Shown here in pieces: positions 1-7,179 of a DNA stretch of 64,000 nucleotides (its first letter is position 1; every line of letters begins with the position of its first letter). Location of the stretch: the NCBI RefSeq assembly GCF_014640335.1, contig NZ_BMGT01000002.1:434001-498000 (forward strand). Reading direction: 5' to 3'. The notes under the pieces are model-generated. The model had not been told where the DNA came from. It searched no databases and was given only the letters and a program-made list of their open reading frames with translations. The position numbers and the translations under genes are program-made. The stretch comes from Edaphobacter dinghuensis. GTDB taxonomy: Bacteria; Acidobacteriota; Terriglobia; Terriglobales; Acidobacteriaceae.

Positions 1-2
1 CC

Positions 3-638
3 GCCGCACCCCAAGCCCCCTACGCAAACCTCACCCTCCTCTTCCTTCCCCCCGGCGACGGCTCCCTCGCCGACTCCATCCCCACCCTCGCCACCCTCCA
101 CAACCTCGGCATCAACATCTTCGCCTTCGACTACCGCGGCTACGGCCAAAGCGCCAACACCCATCCCACCCAGCAAAGAATGGCCCACGACGCCGACTCC
201 GCCTGGACCTACCTCACCACCTCAAGAGATGTCCCTACAAACCGCATCATCCCTTACGGCACCGGAGCCGGAGCATCCCTCGCAGCCTCGCTCGCAACAA
301 CGCACTCCACCATCCCAGCCCTCATCCTCGACTCGCCCCACACCGACCTGCTCGATACCGCTCGCCGCGATCCCCGCTCCAGCCTCTTGCCCGTGGCTCT
401 GCTCTTCCACGAAACCTTCCCGCTGACCGCCCCACTCCAAATCCTGCACACCCCCAAACTTCTCCTCAGCAAATCCAGTCAGTCCCCCGCAGCCTACCGC
501 ACCGCCGCTGACCCCAAAATCACCGTCGAATTCACCACCCCCACCGAAGCTGTCTACACACAAGCACTCACTCGCTTCCTTGACAAATACGCTCCCAACT
601 CGCAGCAGCTCGTACCTACCCCGGCACCCGCGCATTAA
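3..638 (+). CDS. alpha/beta-hydrolase-fold protein, 5' truncated, degenerate active site
   Basis: The reading frame is open from the first bases of the window, so the true start lies upstream; the ATG at 180 is internal. Upstream codons read a typical fold segment: a beta strand followed by PPGDG (oxyanion-loop position) and then AFDYRGYGQS, as in ABHD17/BAAT-like hydrolases. The nucleophile elbow expected as G-x-S-x-G reads G-T-G-A-G, so the catalytic Ser appears replaced by Gly. The C-terminal region also lacks an obvious GxHxx histidine. By family it would be a cytoplasmic or exported serine hydrolase, but this copy looks catalytically dead or altered. It lies 50 bp upstream of doxX on the same strand. 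The fold call is fairly safe; the substrate is unknown. Confidence 0.7.
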   Translation, partial: AAPQAPYANLTLLFLPPGDGSLADSIPTLATLHNLGINIFAFDYRGYGQSANTHPTQQRMAHDADSAWTYLTTSRDVPTNRIIPYGTGAGASLAASLATTHSTIPALILDSPHTDLLDTARRDPRSSLLPVALLFHETFPLTAPLQILHTPKLLLSKSSQSPAAYRTAADPKITVEFTTPTEAVYTQALTRFLDKYAPNSQQLVPTPAPAH

Positions 639-688
639 ATAACCCGCAACCTCTCACTCCGCCAAGCTACCTTAAAAGAAGAACCCTT

Positions 689-1087
689 ATGATCCGATTC
701 CTGAACAACCTTCAGCCCTGGGGAGCCCTGCTGCTGCGCCTCGTCCTCGCTCTCTCCATGATCGTCCACGGCTACCAGAAGGTCTCGACCCACGCCGCGC
801 TGCATCACTTCGTCCACTACGTCGTCACCCTCGGACTTCCCTATTGGCTCGGCTACATCTCGGCCTTCACCGAGTTCGTCGGCGGCATCCTCGTCCTCCT
901 CGGCCTCTTCACCCGGCTGGCCTCGGGACTCATCGCCATCAACATGCTGGTCGCGCTCTTCACCGTAGGAATCCACCAGGGCTTCGGCATCTACAACTAC
1001 ATCGCCGAGCTTGCCGCCATCGCCATCATGCTCTGCGTCTACGGCGCAGGAGCCCTCTCCCTAGACCGCAGACTAGGCCTCTCATAG
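689..1087 (+). CDS. DoxX family membrane protein
   Basis: This 132-residue protein has four predicted membrane segments (about residues 10-28, 45-75, 80-95 and 105-122). It carries features of the DoxX family: the LRLVLALSMIVHGYQK start, a GGILVLLGLFTRLASG core, and a short charged tail ending in SLDRRLGL. DoxX-like proteins are small inner-membrane proteins of poorly defined function linked to thiosulfate oxidation, quinone or redox stress complexes. The ATG is preceded by a purine-rich AAGAAGAA stretch at usable spacing. It could be co-transcribed with the hydrolase-like gene 50 bp upstream. It is followed by a 734-bp repeat-rich spacer. Confidence 0.85.
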   Translation: MIRFLNNLQPWGALLLRLVLALSMIVHGYQKVSTHAALHHFVHYVVTLGLPYWLGYISAFTEFVGGILVLLGLFTRLASGLIAINMLVALFTVGIHQGFGIYNYIAELAAIAIMLCVYGAGALSLDRRLGLS

Positions 1088-1140
1088 AAATTCCCACCAA
1101 ACCAAACACACGTCATCTCTCAAGCGCAGCATTCCACGAC

Positions 1141-1203
1141 ACGTCATCTCGACCGAAGCCGCGCAGCATCATCGCGCGGCGTAGTGGAGAGATCCCTGTA
1201 TTT
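1141..1203 (+). repeat. dispersed hairpin element, copy 1
   Basis: This copy has the constant left flank ACGTCATCTCGACCGAAG and a constant right flank close to GTGGAGAGACCCCTGTATTT (here with GATCCC). The centre can fold as CCGCGC/GCGCGG around a short loop. A partial left flank (CACGTCATCTC) also sits just upstream at about 1109-1119. Three more full copies lie at 1755, 3181 and 4899, all in the same orientation. It resembles a REP or miniature palindromic element. Confidence 0.8.
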
Positions 1204-1206
1204 CGT

Positions 1207-1419
1207 CTTCGTCTTTGCTTTTGCAATTGTCGTTGCCTTTGCACTTGCCTTTGCAGTTGCACTTGCCGTTGCCTTTGCAGTTGCACTTGCCGTTGCCTTT
1301 GCACTTGCCTTTGCACTTGCACTTGCCGTTGCCTTTGCAGTTGCACTTGCCGTTGCCTTTGCACTTGCCTTTGCACTTGCACTTGCCGTTGCCTTTGCAG
1401 TTGTCGTTGCCCTTGCCGC
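1207..1419. repeat. hexamer-based tandem array with exact 60-bp higher-order repeat
   Basis: The tract is built from variants of the hexamer TTGCMN (TTGCCT, TTGCAC, TTGCAG, TTGCCG). Bases 1261-1320 and 1321-1380 are identical, giving an exact 60-bp period. A third copy starts at 1381 and matches for 23 bases, and a degenerate copy precedes 1261. It begins directly after the CTGTATTT end of the dispersed element. Every frame is open with a dipeptide pattern, which explains several spurious hydrophobic or Q/R-rich reading frames here. I do not regard it as coding. Confidence 0.9.
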
Positions 1420-1427
1420 TAGGTACA

Positions 1428-1445
1428 GCGAGGCTTCAGCCTCGC
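1428..1445. repeat. short GC-rich hairpin, REP-like
   Basis: GCGAGGC and GCCTCGC form a perfect 7-bp stem around a TTCA tetraloop. More GC-rich inverted pieces (CCGC...GCGG, GGCCT...AGGCC) follow to about 1510. It looks like a second class of extragenic palindromic repeat next to the tandem array; no copy of it was seen elsewhere in the window. Confidence 0.5.
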
Positions 1446-1543
1446 GTCTAAAAAACCGCCGCGAAGCGGCCTCCGCTCTGCCGAAGGCCGGAGTGAAGGC
1501 GAAGCCGCAACGACAGATTCATTACCGAGCCCCAAAAGGAGTG

Positions 1544-1569
1544 AAGGCCCCCGATACTGTGGGGGCCTT
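1544..1569 (+). terminator. possible terminator-type hairpin
   Basis: AAGGCCCCC and GGGGGCCTT form a perfect 9-bp stem with an 8-base loop. No clear U-tract follows on the plus strand. It could end transcription from doxX or be another palindromic repeat. The rest of the spacer, 1570-1754, shows nothing I recognise. Confidence 0.35.
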
Positions 1570-1754
1570 ACGTTTACGGTAGGTATTTGCCTTGCGGATA
1601 AGGGAAGCCGGGACCGAGGGAACTGAAAGTCCGGCGACTGCTAACTACAATCAATAAGACGCCCCTTCAGCAAAAAAGTTGTCCTCATTTTCCACCATTT
1701 CGTAGGTTCATTTTTTTGATATCCCGAAAACAGAATAGCTATCCAAACAAACCC

Positions 1755-1804
1755 ACGTCATACCGACCGAAGCCGAAGGGCGTAGCGGAAAGACCCCTGT
1801 ATTT
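1755..1804 (+). repeat. dispersed hairpin element, copy 2
   Basis: Same element as at 1141 with slight divergence: ACGTCATACCGACCGAAG on the left and CGGAAAGACCCCTGTATTT on the right, with a short centre (GCCGAAGGGC) that can form a mini-hairpin. It is followed by TTTGCTT-type hexamers, like the start of the array after copy 1. It lies just beyond the stop of the DUF1501 gene. Confidence 0.8.
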
Positions 1805-1821
1805 GCCTTTGCTTCATCCGC

Positions 1822-3066
1822 CTAAATAAAATTCAAAAACTCTCGCGGCGCCACCTGCGACCCCGGAAACACCAGCTCCAGATTTTTTGCACCAAGCGTC
1901 TTATAAGCCGCCTCGCCCAGCACCCGGCGAAAGTCCGTCGTCACCGTCAAATCCCGTCCTTCATTCAACAGATCGTTATCCAGCCCCGGCCACTTCCCGT
2001 AGATCTTGCCACCCTTAACCTGTCCACCCAGCACGAACATTACATTTGCGTGACCATGATCGGTCCCGCCCGTCCCATTCTGCCTCGCCGTCCGGCCAAA
2101 CTCCGACATCGTCACCAGCGTCACATTCTCCGCCTCATCTCCCATGTCCTTCCAGAACGCCGCAATCCCCTCCGAAAAATCCGTCAACCGGTTCGCCAAC
2201 TGCCCATTCGCATCTCCCTGGTTCTGGTGCGTGTCCCATCCGCCAATGTCCGAAAACGCCGCCTCCACCCCAAGGTTCGCTTTCATCAACTGCGCCACCT
2301 GCTTCAAACTGTTGCCAAACTGCGTCTTCGGATACACCACTCCCGCCGCCGGCTGATAATGCGCCGGATCGGTCGCCTTCAGCATCTTCACCGCCTCGAA
2401 CGTCTCCTGCCCCGTGCCATGCAACACAGCATCCGAACTCTGGTCATACATCGACTGAAACGCATTGCTCATCGGCGAAGTCTGCAGCCCGCGTCCGCCC
2501 ACAGAGAAGTCCAGCACATTATCCAGTGCAATCGCCGGAACCTTGCCCTCCAGCGTCCGCGGAATCTCCGCACCCAGCGCCACCGCGCGAAACGCCGAAG
2601 GCTTCCCTCGCAGCAGCTCCGCCTGCAAAGCCCTATTCAGCCACCCATCAGGAGTAGACTTCACCCCCGGCGTCCCGCTCTCCATATAGTCCTGCGCATC
2701 GAAGTGCGACCGCGTGGTATCCGGCGAACCCGCCGCCGGAATAATCGCCAGATGCCCCTGGTCATACAGCGGCTTGAACGCCGCCATCGCCGGATGCAGC
2801 CCAAAGAACCCATCCAGATCGATCACCTCATTCGGCTTGATCGCAATCGTAGGCCGCATCGCATAGTAGTTCTGCTCGCGATACGGCACCACGATATTCA
2901 AACCATCTGCCGCACCACGCTGAAACAGCACCACCAGCTTCTTCTTATTCGCAGCGGCAGTCGTCATCTCCGCCATCACGCTGCGCGTCAAAAAACCAGG
3001 AATCGCCGAAGTCCCCACCAGCGCCAACGCGCCACCCTTCATAAAACCACGTCTGGTAATCTCCAT
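1822..3066 (-). CDS. DUF1501 domain protein with Tat signal
   Basis: This 414-residue protein begins with a twin-arginine signal (ITRRGFMKGGALALVG, cleavage probable after SVMA near residue 32), so it is predicted to be exported folded through Tat. The mature part carries DUF1501 hallmarks: VLFQRGAADGLNIVVPY, SHFDAQDYMESGTPG, GGWDTHQNQG and MSEFGRTARQNGTGGTDHGHAN, a sulfatase/phosphatase-like metal-site arrangement. Function is not established; family members are usually encoded next to DUF1800 proteins, as here, and have been suggested to act on extracellular polymers. It follows the DUF1800 gene on the same strand after a 196-bp gap that contains a dispersed repeat copy, so co-transcription is likely. 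Length is normal for the family. Confidence 0.9.
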   Translation of the reverse strand: MEITRRGFMKGGALALVGTSAIPGFLTRSVMAEMTTAAANKKKLVVLFQRGAADGLNIVVPYREQNYYAMRPTIAIKPNEVIDLDGFFGLHPAMAAFKPLYDQGHLAIIPAAGSPDTTRSHFDAQDYMESGTPGVKSTPDGWLNRALQAELLRGKPSAFRAVALGAEIPRTLEGKVPAIALDNVLDFSVGGRGLQTSPMSNAFQSMYDQSSDAVLHGTGQETFEAVKMLKATDPAHYQPAAGVVYPKTQFGNSLKQVAQLMKANLGVEAAFSDIGGWDTHQNQGDANGQLANRLTDFSEGIAAFWKDMGDEAENVTLVTMSEFGRTARQNGTGGTDHGHANVMFVLGGQVKGGKIYGKWPGLDNDLLNEGRDLTVTTDFRRVLGEAAYKTLGAKNLELVFPGSQVAPREFLNFI

Positions 3067-3180
3067 CTCGCGACTCCTTCCAACTCAAACCAACGCCGCA
3101 CCGATCAGCAGCCTACTATACCTAACTCCATCCCCGGCACGAAGTTTCGCAACTTCTGCCATGCCGCTCCATAAATGTGC

Positions 3181-3238
3181 ACGTCATCTCGACCGAAGGC
3201 GGCGCTTTTGCCGCCGCAGTGGAGAGACCCCTGTATTT
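3181..3238 (+). repeat. dispersed hairpin element, copy 3
   Basis: The left flank ACGTCATCTCGACCGAAG and right flank GTGGAGAGACCCCTGTATTT match the other copies almost exactly. The centre is GGCGGC-GCTTTT-GCCGCC, a perfect 6-bp hairpin unrelated in sequence to the centres of copies 1, 2 and 4. It lies in the gap between the DUF1800 and DUF1501 genes, so it would be in their shared transcript. Confidence 0.85.
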
Positions 3239-3262
3239 CACACCGCATTGGAGCGGCATCAC

Positions 3263-5467
3263 TTATCTCCGCTGAAAATCCGGCGACCCCAACAACAACC
3301 CCGCCATCCCCTCAGCCTCCCTGTCCTCCTGCTGCACCGAAGCCTTCACAACCCTCCCCGCCGGAAAAGCCGGAAAACTCTGCGCCGCAAACTGCTGCAA
3401 AACCGTATCCCGCGTATGCTCGCTCGCAGGCTGCTCCAGCAATATCGACTCCAGCCGCTGCTCTTTCGCCGCCACACTCTCCTCCGGCAACTGCGACTCA
3501 CCCAGCAACCCCCGCCAATCCGTCTGGACACCGCGCACATGATCGCCGCTCAAAGCCAGCGCGAAGTTCATCCGATCAACAAGGTCGCCCGTATTCACCC
3601 AGCCATCCGCCTTCCAGCTATATCCATTCGGAGTCTGCATCCCATACAGCGGCATCCCCAGCCGATTCAGCGCCGCCACCAGCGGCTGAGCATCCGTCAC
3701 CTCCGCCCCACTCGCCCGCACCGCCGACACCACAAACTCCACCGGCGTCTTCACCTTCGCCCTGTACACCTCAGGCGACCAGAACTCCGGCGAGTCGAAC
3801 ATCGTCCGCAGCACCACCTTGATATCGCCATGACTCTTCACAAACGCCTTCGCCATCCGGTCCACCAGCGCCGGAGGCGGCGTATCGCTCACAAACCGCA
3901 CCGCCAGTTGCGTCGAGATCAACCGCGCCGTCGCCGGACTCGTCGCCAGCATATGCAGCACCTCAAGCCCCTCAACCTCGCCATTTTCCCTGACCTTCTT
4001 CCCCAGCACCATCTTCGTGCCCGGCTCGTGCCGCCGCTCGTCGAACTTGTACACCGACCCCTCATCCGGTTTATCCACCGTCCATCCCGTCAGCGCCTTC
4101 GCCACCTCAATCACGTCCTGCTGCGTATACCCCTTGCCGCAAGCCTTATCCAGCCTCTTCGCCGAGCGGTCCGCGCTCACCTCGCACTGCACCCCAATCG
4201 TATGCAGCTCCATCAGCTCGCGCCCATAGTTCTCGTTCAGACCACGGTCCTTCAACGCCTGCTTTACCTGCGGATTCTTCGCCCGTTGCGCCGCCCGCGC
4301 CGCATTCTGGGCCGCCTGCGAATCCGGCCCAATGCTCAACCAGTTGTCCAGATACACCAGCATCGCCGGACTCTTCGCCGTCGCCACCAGCAGGTCTTCA
4401 AACTTCCCCAGCGCATGCGGTCGAATCACATCCCGCTCAAACGCAGGCAGCAGATAAGGCTCATTCTGGTTCTTCCGCAGATACACATTGAAGTGGTTCA
4501 GCCAGAAGTCCGTCATCACCGCCTGCAACTGCCGCTCGCTATAGATGTCCCGAATCATTCGCGACTGCAACAACTCCGCATCCACCATCTGCGGCCCACC
4601 CTGCAACGCCTCAAAGGTCTCCTTCTGCTCCGGACTCAACCCCTGCCGCGCCACCACAAGGTCTCCCGGCTTCAAGCTTTGGCGAAACGCCAGAAACTCC
4701 TCCGGCGATATCCCCACCATCCGCCGCATCCGCGCATCCGGCGGCAGATTCACCACCTTCAACGCATCGAGGTCCGCATACAGCTTCTCCTCCCGCGCCG
4801 CCGCCGCAGCCGCATCCATGTCCCCCGCCGACATTCCTCCAACACCCGTCTCGGAAGAAGACATCTTTGCCGCAGCCGAAGCCCCCTGCCCCAAACGCAC
4901 GTCATCTCGACCGGAGCGAAGCGCAGTGGAGAGACCCCTGTATTTCGCACTTCCCTCAGCCGCACCACCCCCACCCGCCTGCATCGCATTCCCCCCCGCA
5001 GCCGCAGCCTCCTGCTTCGCCTTTTGCGCCTCGATCCGCGCCATCTCATCTCCATAGATCGCGCGTTCCACCGGATCACCGGGCAATGGCGCTCCCGTCC
5101 GCATCATCTGCCGCAGCCGCTGCGGCGTCGGATACCGCTCCATCAGCTCCGTCTGCGAGATCCGCATCGCCGGAAACATCGCCAGCCGCGCATCGAGCGC
5201 CGAGTCGTCAATGCTCGAAGGATTCAACTGCTGCTCAAACCACCTCTTCAACCCCATCGCCTCAACCTGGGCCACCTCACCCGGCCTCGGCCCAAACGTA
5301 AATCGGTTCAAGGCATGAAGCACCTTCTCCTGCCCGTCGCTCTGCTTCTTCTCCGTCCGCACCCCCGCCGCCATCGGCTGACACGACACCAAACCCGCCA
5401 GCGCAAAAGCAGCAACACGGACCACCCCGCCCACAATGCCGTCAGCAGAGACTCGCACAGCCCTCAT
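3263..5467 (-). CDS. DUF1800 domain protein, probable lipoprotein
   Basis: The 734-residue product starts with a hydrophobic segment ending in GLVSCQ near residue 29, a plausible lipobox, so it is probably anchored in the envelope. The DUF1800 signature follows: HALNRFTFGPRPGEV near residue 51, later VMTDFWLNHFNVY, NYGRELMELHTIGV and LTGWTV. The molecular function is unknown. It is the upstream partner of the DUF1501 gene. Residues about 140-225 form an Ala/Gly/Ser-rich, low-complexity linker not expected in the core fold. Inside it, residues 175-190 are the reverse-strand translation of a dispersed repeat copy (4899-4945), which keeps the frame open. The start ATG at 5467 is the first that keeps the signal segment. 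Confidence 0.88.
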   Translation of the reverse strand: MRAVRVSADGIVGGVVRVAAFALAGLVSCQPMAAGVRTEKKQSDGQEKVLHALNRFTFGPRPGEVAQVEAMGLKRWFEQQLNPSSIDDSALDARLAMFPAMRISQTELMERYPTPQRLRQMMRTGAPLPGDPVERAIYGDEMARIEAQKAKQEAAAAGGNAMQAGGGGAAEGSAKYRGLSTALRSGRDDVRLGQGASAAAKMSSSETGVGGMSAGDMDAAAAAAREEKLYADLDALKVVNLPPDARMRRMVGISPEEFLAFRQSLKPGDLVVARQGLSPEQKETFEALQGGPQMVDAELLQSRMIRDIYSERQLQAVMTDFWLNHFNVYLRKNQNEPYLLPAFERDVIRPHALGKFEDLLVATAKSPAMLVYLDNWLSIGPDSQAAQNAARAAQRAKNPQVKQALKDRGLNENYGRELMELHTIGVQCEVSADRSAKRLDKACGKGYTQQDVIEVAKALTGWTVDKPDEGSVYKFDERRHEPGTKMVLGKKVRENGEVEGLEVLHMLATSPATARLISTQLAVRFVSDTPPPALVDRMAKAFVKSHGDIKVVLRTMFDSPEFWSPEVYRAKVKTPVEFVVSAVRASGAEVTDAQPLVAALNRLGMPLYGMQTPNGYSWKADGWVNTGDLVDRMNFALALSGDHVRGVQTDWRGLLGESQLPEESVAAKEQRLESILLEQPASEHTRDTVLQQFAAQSFPAFPAGRVVKASVQQEDREAEGMAGLLLGSPDFQRR
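4899..4945 (+). repeat. dispersed hairpin element, copy 4, inside a coding region
   Basis: ACGTCATCTCGACCGGAG, a short GCGAAGCGC centre and GTGGAGAGACCCCTGTATTT match the extragenic copies at 1141, 1755 and 3181. Here it lies within the minus-strand DUF1800 gene and is read in frame as residues 175-190 (KYRGLSTALRSGRDDV). The gene continues normally on both sides. Confidence 0.85.
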
Positions 5468-5673
5468 ATAACCTCCACATAGCTCTCTACAAACTCAGAC
5501 CCCCATCCTCCTCTTCCAGTTGCGCTTTGTCGCGAGTTAAATTCTGTCAAGCTACCACCCCTAATCAAACACATTAGGAAATACACGCAATCAGCACATA
5601 TAAAACAATTTGCAATCACACCGAAGATCTGCAAAACAGTTCCACCCAAATCACTACAATCAAACCAGCGACA

Positions 5674-5712
5674 GAAAAAACTTATGCCCAGCGCAGGTCG
5701 CTGGGCATAAGT
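5674..5712 (-). terminator. rho-independent terminator after the TonB-family gene
   Basis: ACTTATGCCCAGCG and CGCTGGGCATAAGT form a perfect 14-bp stem (5680-5712) with loop CAGGT. Read on the minus strand it is followed by six T residues. It lies about 80 bp beyond the stop of the TonB-family gene. The rest of the 322-bp gap 5468-5789 holds short direct repeats of AAGTCCTTTA; I see no supported gene in it. Confidence 0.85.
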
Positions 5713-5770
5713 CCTTTACAAAGAAGACTTTAGAAAATAAGTCCTTTAGATGCAAGACTTTGGACTAGAA

Positions 5771-5787
5771 GTACCCCAGGGGGGTAC
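5771..5787 (-). other. GTACCCC/GGGGTAC hairpin next to the tonB stop codon
   Basis: A perfect 7-bp stem with a 3-base loop lies 2 bp beyond the stop codon of the TonB-family gene. No T-run follows on the minus strand. It might protect the 3' end of the message or act with the stronger terminator downstream. Confidence 0.4.
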
Positions 5788-5789
5788 CC

Positions 5790-6866
5790 CTAGAAGATCT
5801 GGAAGTTGACCTCGACGTTCAGCTCCACAAGCACAGGCTTCCCGTTCTCCATCGCCGGTTTGAACTTGTACTGCTTCACCGCTTCAACCGCCTTCTCGTC
5901 CAGTCCCATGCCTACACCGCGAATCACATGCACATGGCTGGGAAGTCCGTTGGTATCGACCCAGAGATTCACCAGAACATTTCCGGCGACCTTCGCCTTG
6001 CGGGCCTCTTCTGAGAACTCCGGCTCAACCGAATAGATCAGCACCGGAGCCGAGACGCCACCGCCGATCCGTCGCGGGCCGCCGCCGGTATTGCCGCCCG
6101 AACCCGGCCCAAGTCCTGAGCCGTCGCCCGAACCCAGTCCGGTTCCGTGGCCGTTGCCCATCGACATGCCCACCAGCGGCGAGTTGGCAACGCCGATCTG
6201 CGGAATGCTGCTGGCCATGTGCACGTCCTTCTGCACCTCGATGGTCGGCGGAATGTTGATCTTCGGCTGCTCCAGCGGAGGAGCCTTCGGCGGAACAATC
6301 TGGGTCTCCGCAAATTTAGGCGGCGTTCCCTTCGTCACCGGAGTCGTGTCATGCTGGCCGCCGCCGCCGCCCATCGACTTAGCCTGGATCGGGGCCATGG
6401 GAGGAACATTAACCTCAGTCAACACTTGCTGCTTCACCGGAGCCGCAAACTTGATCTTCTTCGCCAGCAGAAAGGCGATCAGTAGAATCACCAGGCCGTG
6501 CAGCACCACCGCAATCGCCGTCGAGGTCGGGTCGCGCTTCACCTTCATGCGGTCGACCACGGCAATCGGCTTCGACTCAAGCTGCAACGGCGGCAGCTTC
6601 ACCGGGAAGAACACGTCGCGAATGCTGCTCCACAAAGAAGCGAAGGTGCCCTCTTCTTTAATAAGGAGGTCGCTCTCGACCGGCTTCGACTCAAGCTGCA
6701 GCGGCGCTTCCTTCTTCGTGCTGAAGGTATCGCGAAGATTTTCGAACAGCGAAGTCCACATCGACCCTTCGGTCTCCTCATTCAAATGAGGGGCCTCTGC
6801 AGGGCGTAGTTCCGGGGCCTCGTGCTCTGGTTCGTTTTCGTGCGGAATCATAGGTATATCAGCCAA
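5790..6866 (-). CDS. TonB-family energy transducer with duplicated N-terminal module
   Basis: The 358-residue protein has a single membrane segment at about residues 116-135. After it come a Pro-rich periplasmic stretch (VPPMAPIQ, IVPPKAPPLEQPKI), a Gly-rich tract at about 230-270, and a C-terminal TonB domain (VEPEFSEEARKAKVAGNVLV, VIRGVGMGLDEKAVEAVKQY, FKPAMENGKPV). TonB proteins couple the ExbB/ExbD proton motor to outer-membrane receptors; a TonB-dependent receptor lies at 58-62 kb. Unusually, about 115 cytoplasmic residues precede the membrane segment. They contain two copies of a 38-residue unit (36-63 and 74-101), each with an SL(F/W)xx(L/I)RDxF helix and the exact string PLQLESKP. No exbB/exbD genes are adjacent. 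Confidence 0.87.
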   Translation of the reverse strand: MADIPMIPHENEPEHEAPELRPAEAPHLNEETEGSMWTSLFENLRDTFSTKKEAPLQLESKPVESDLLIKEEGTFASLWSSIRDVFFPVKLPPLQLESKPIAVVDRMKVKRDPTSTAIAVVLHGLVILLIAFLLAKKIKFAAPVKQQVLTEVNVPPMAPIQAKSMGGGGGQHDTTPVTKGTPPKFAETQIVPPKAPPLEQPKINIPPTIEVQKDVHMASSIPQIGVANSPLVGMSMGNGHGTGLGSGDGSGLGPGSGGNTGGGPRRIGGGVSAPVLIYSVEPEFSEEARKAKVAGNVLVNLWVDTNGLPSHVHVIRGVGMGLDEKAVEAVKQYKFKPAMENGKPVLVELNVEVNFQIF

Positions 6867-7179
6867 ATTGTCTCGCCTCAGCCTGCAGGATCGTATGAGA
6901 ACCGTTCCACCGGCTTTTTTCGGAATTAGCGCGCATCATTCTCTTTATCTACGTTCCCGGTCTTCCGCCGGTTTTTTCTCCGCTACAACAGCAAGGCACT
7001 TGGCTTCACAAGCATTCTACAAACATTAATCCAATTTCGCTCGTTCCATTGGACGCACTTCCTGTGCGGAATGTCTCGCCCGCACCTCATCTGTAACCCC
7101 ACATCTCCGATTGCAGGCCGGATACAATAAGAGTTTGGCGCAAACCGAACATCTGTCTAACCGCGATCAAGAGGAACGA
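6867..7179. other. divergent intergenic region, tonB-like / ileS
   Basis: This 313-bp region separates the divergent TonB-family gene and ileS and must hold both promoters. I see two similar T-runs after CCGG (near 6918 and 6971) but no convincing hairpin, T-box leader or RNA gene. An in-frame TTG at 7111 could extend ileS upstream, but the ATG at 7180 has the better ribosome binding site. Confidence 0.4.

Noticed and set aside
1184-1582. Long open frames on both strands over the tandem array, with Val/Ala/Leu-rich, Gln/Arg-rich or Cys-rich products
   Set aside because: A 6-base repeat without stop codons opens all frames; there is no ribosome binding site, and the frames run through palindromic repeats.
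2046-5482. Long plus-strand frames opposite the DUF1501 and DUF1800 genes, Arg/Pro/His-rich
   Set aside because: These are antisense shadows of high-GC genes; the minus-strand products have signal peptides and family motifs.
5464-5649. 61-residue minus-strand frame upstream of the DUF1800 gene
   Set aside because: It overlaps the DUF1800 start, has no ribosome binding site, and its composition matches the A/T-rich intergenic DNA; no family signal.
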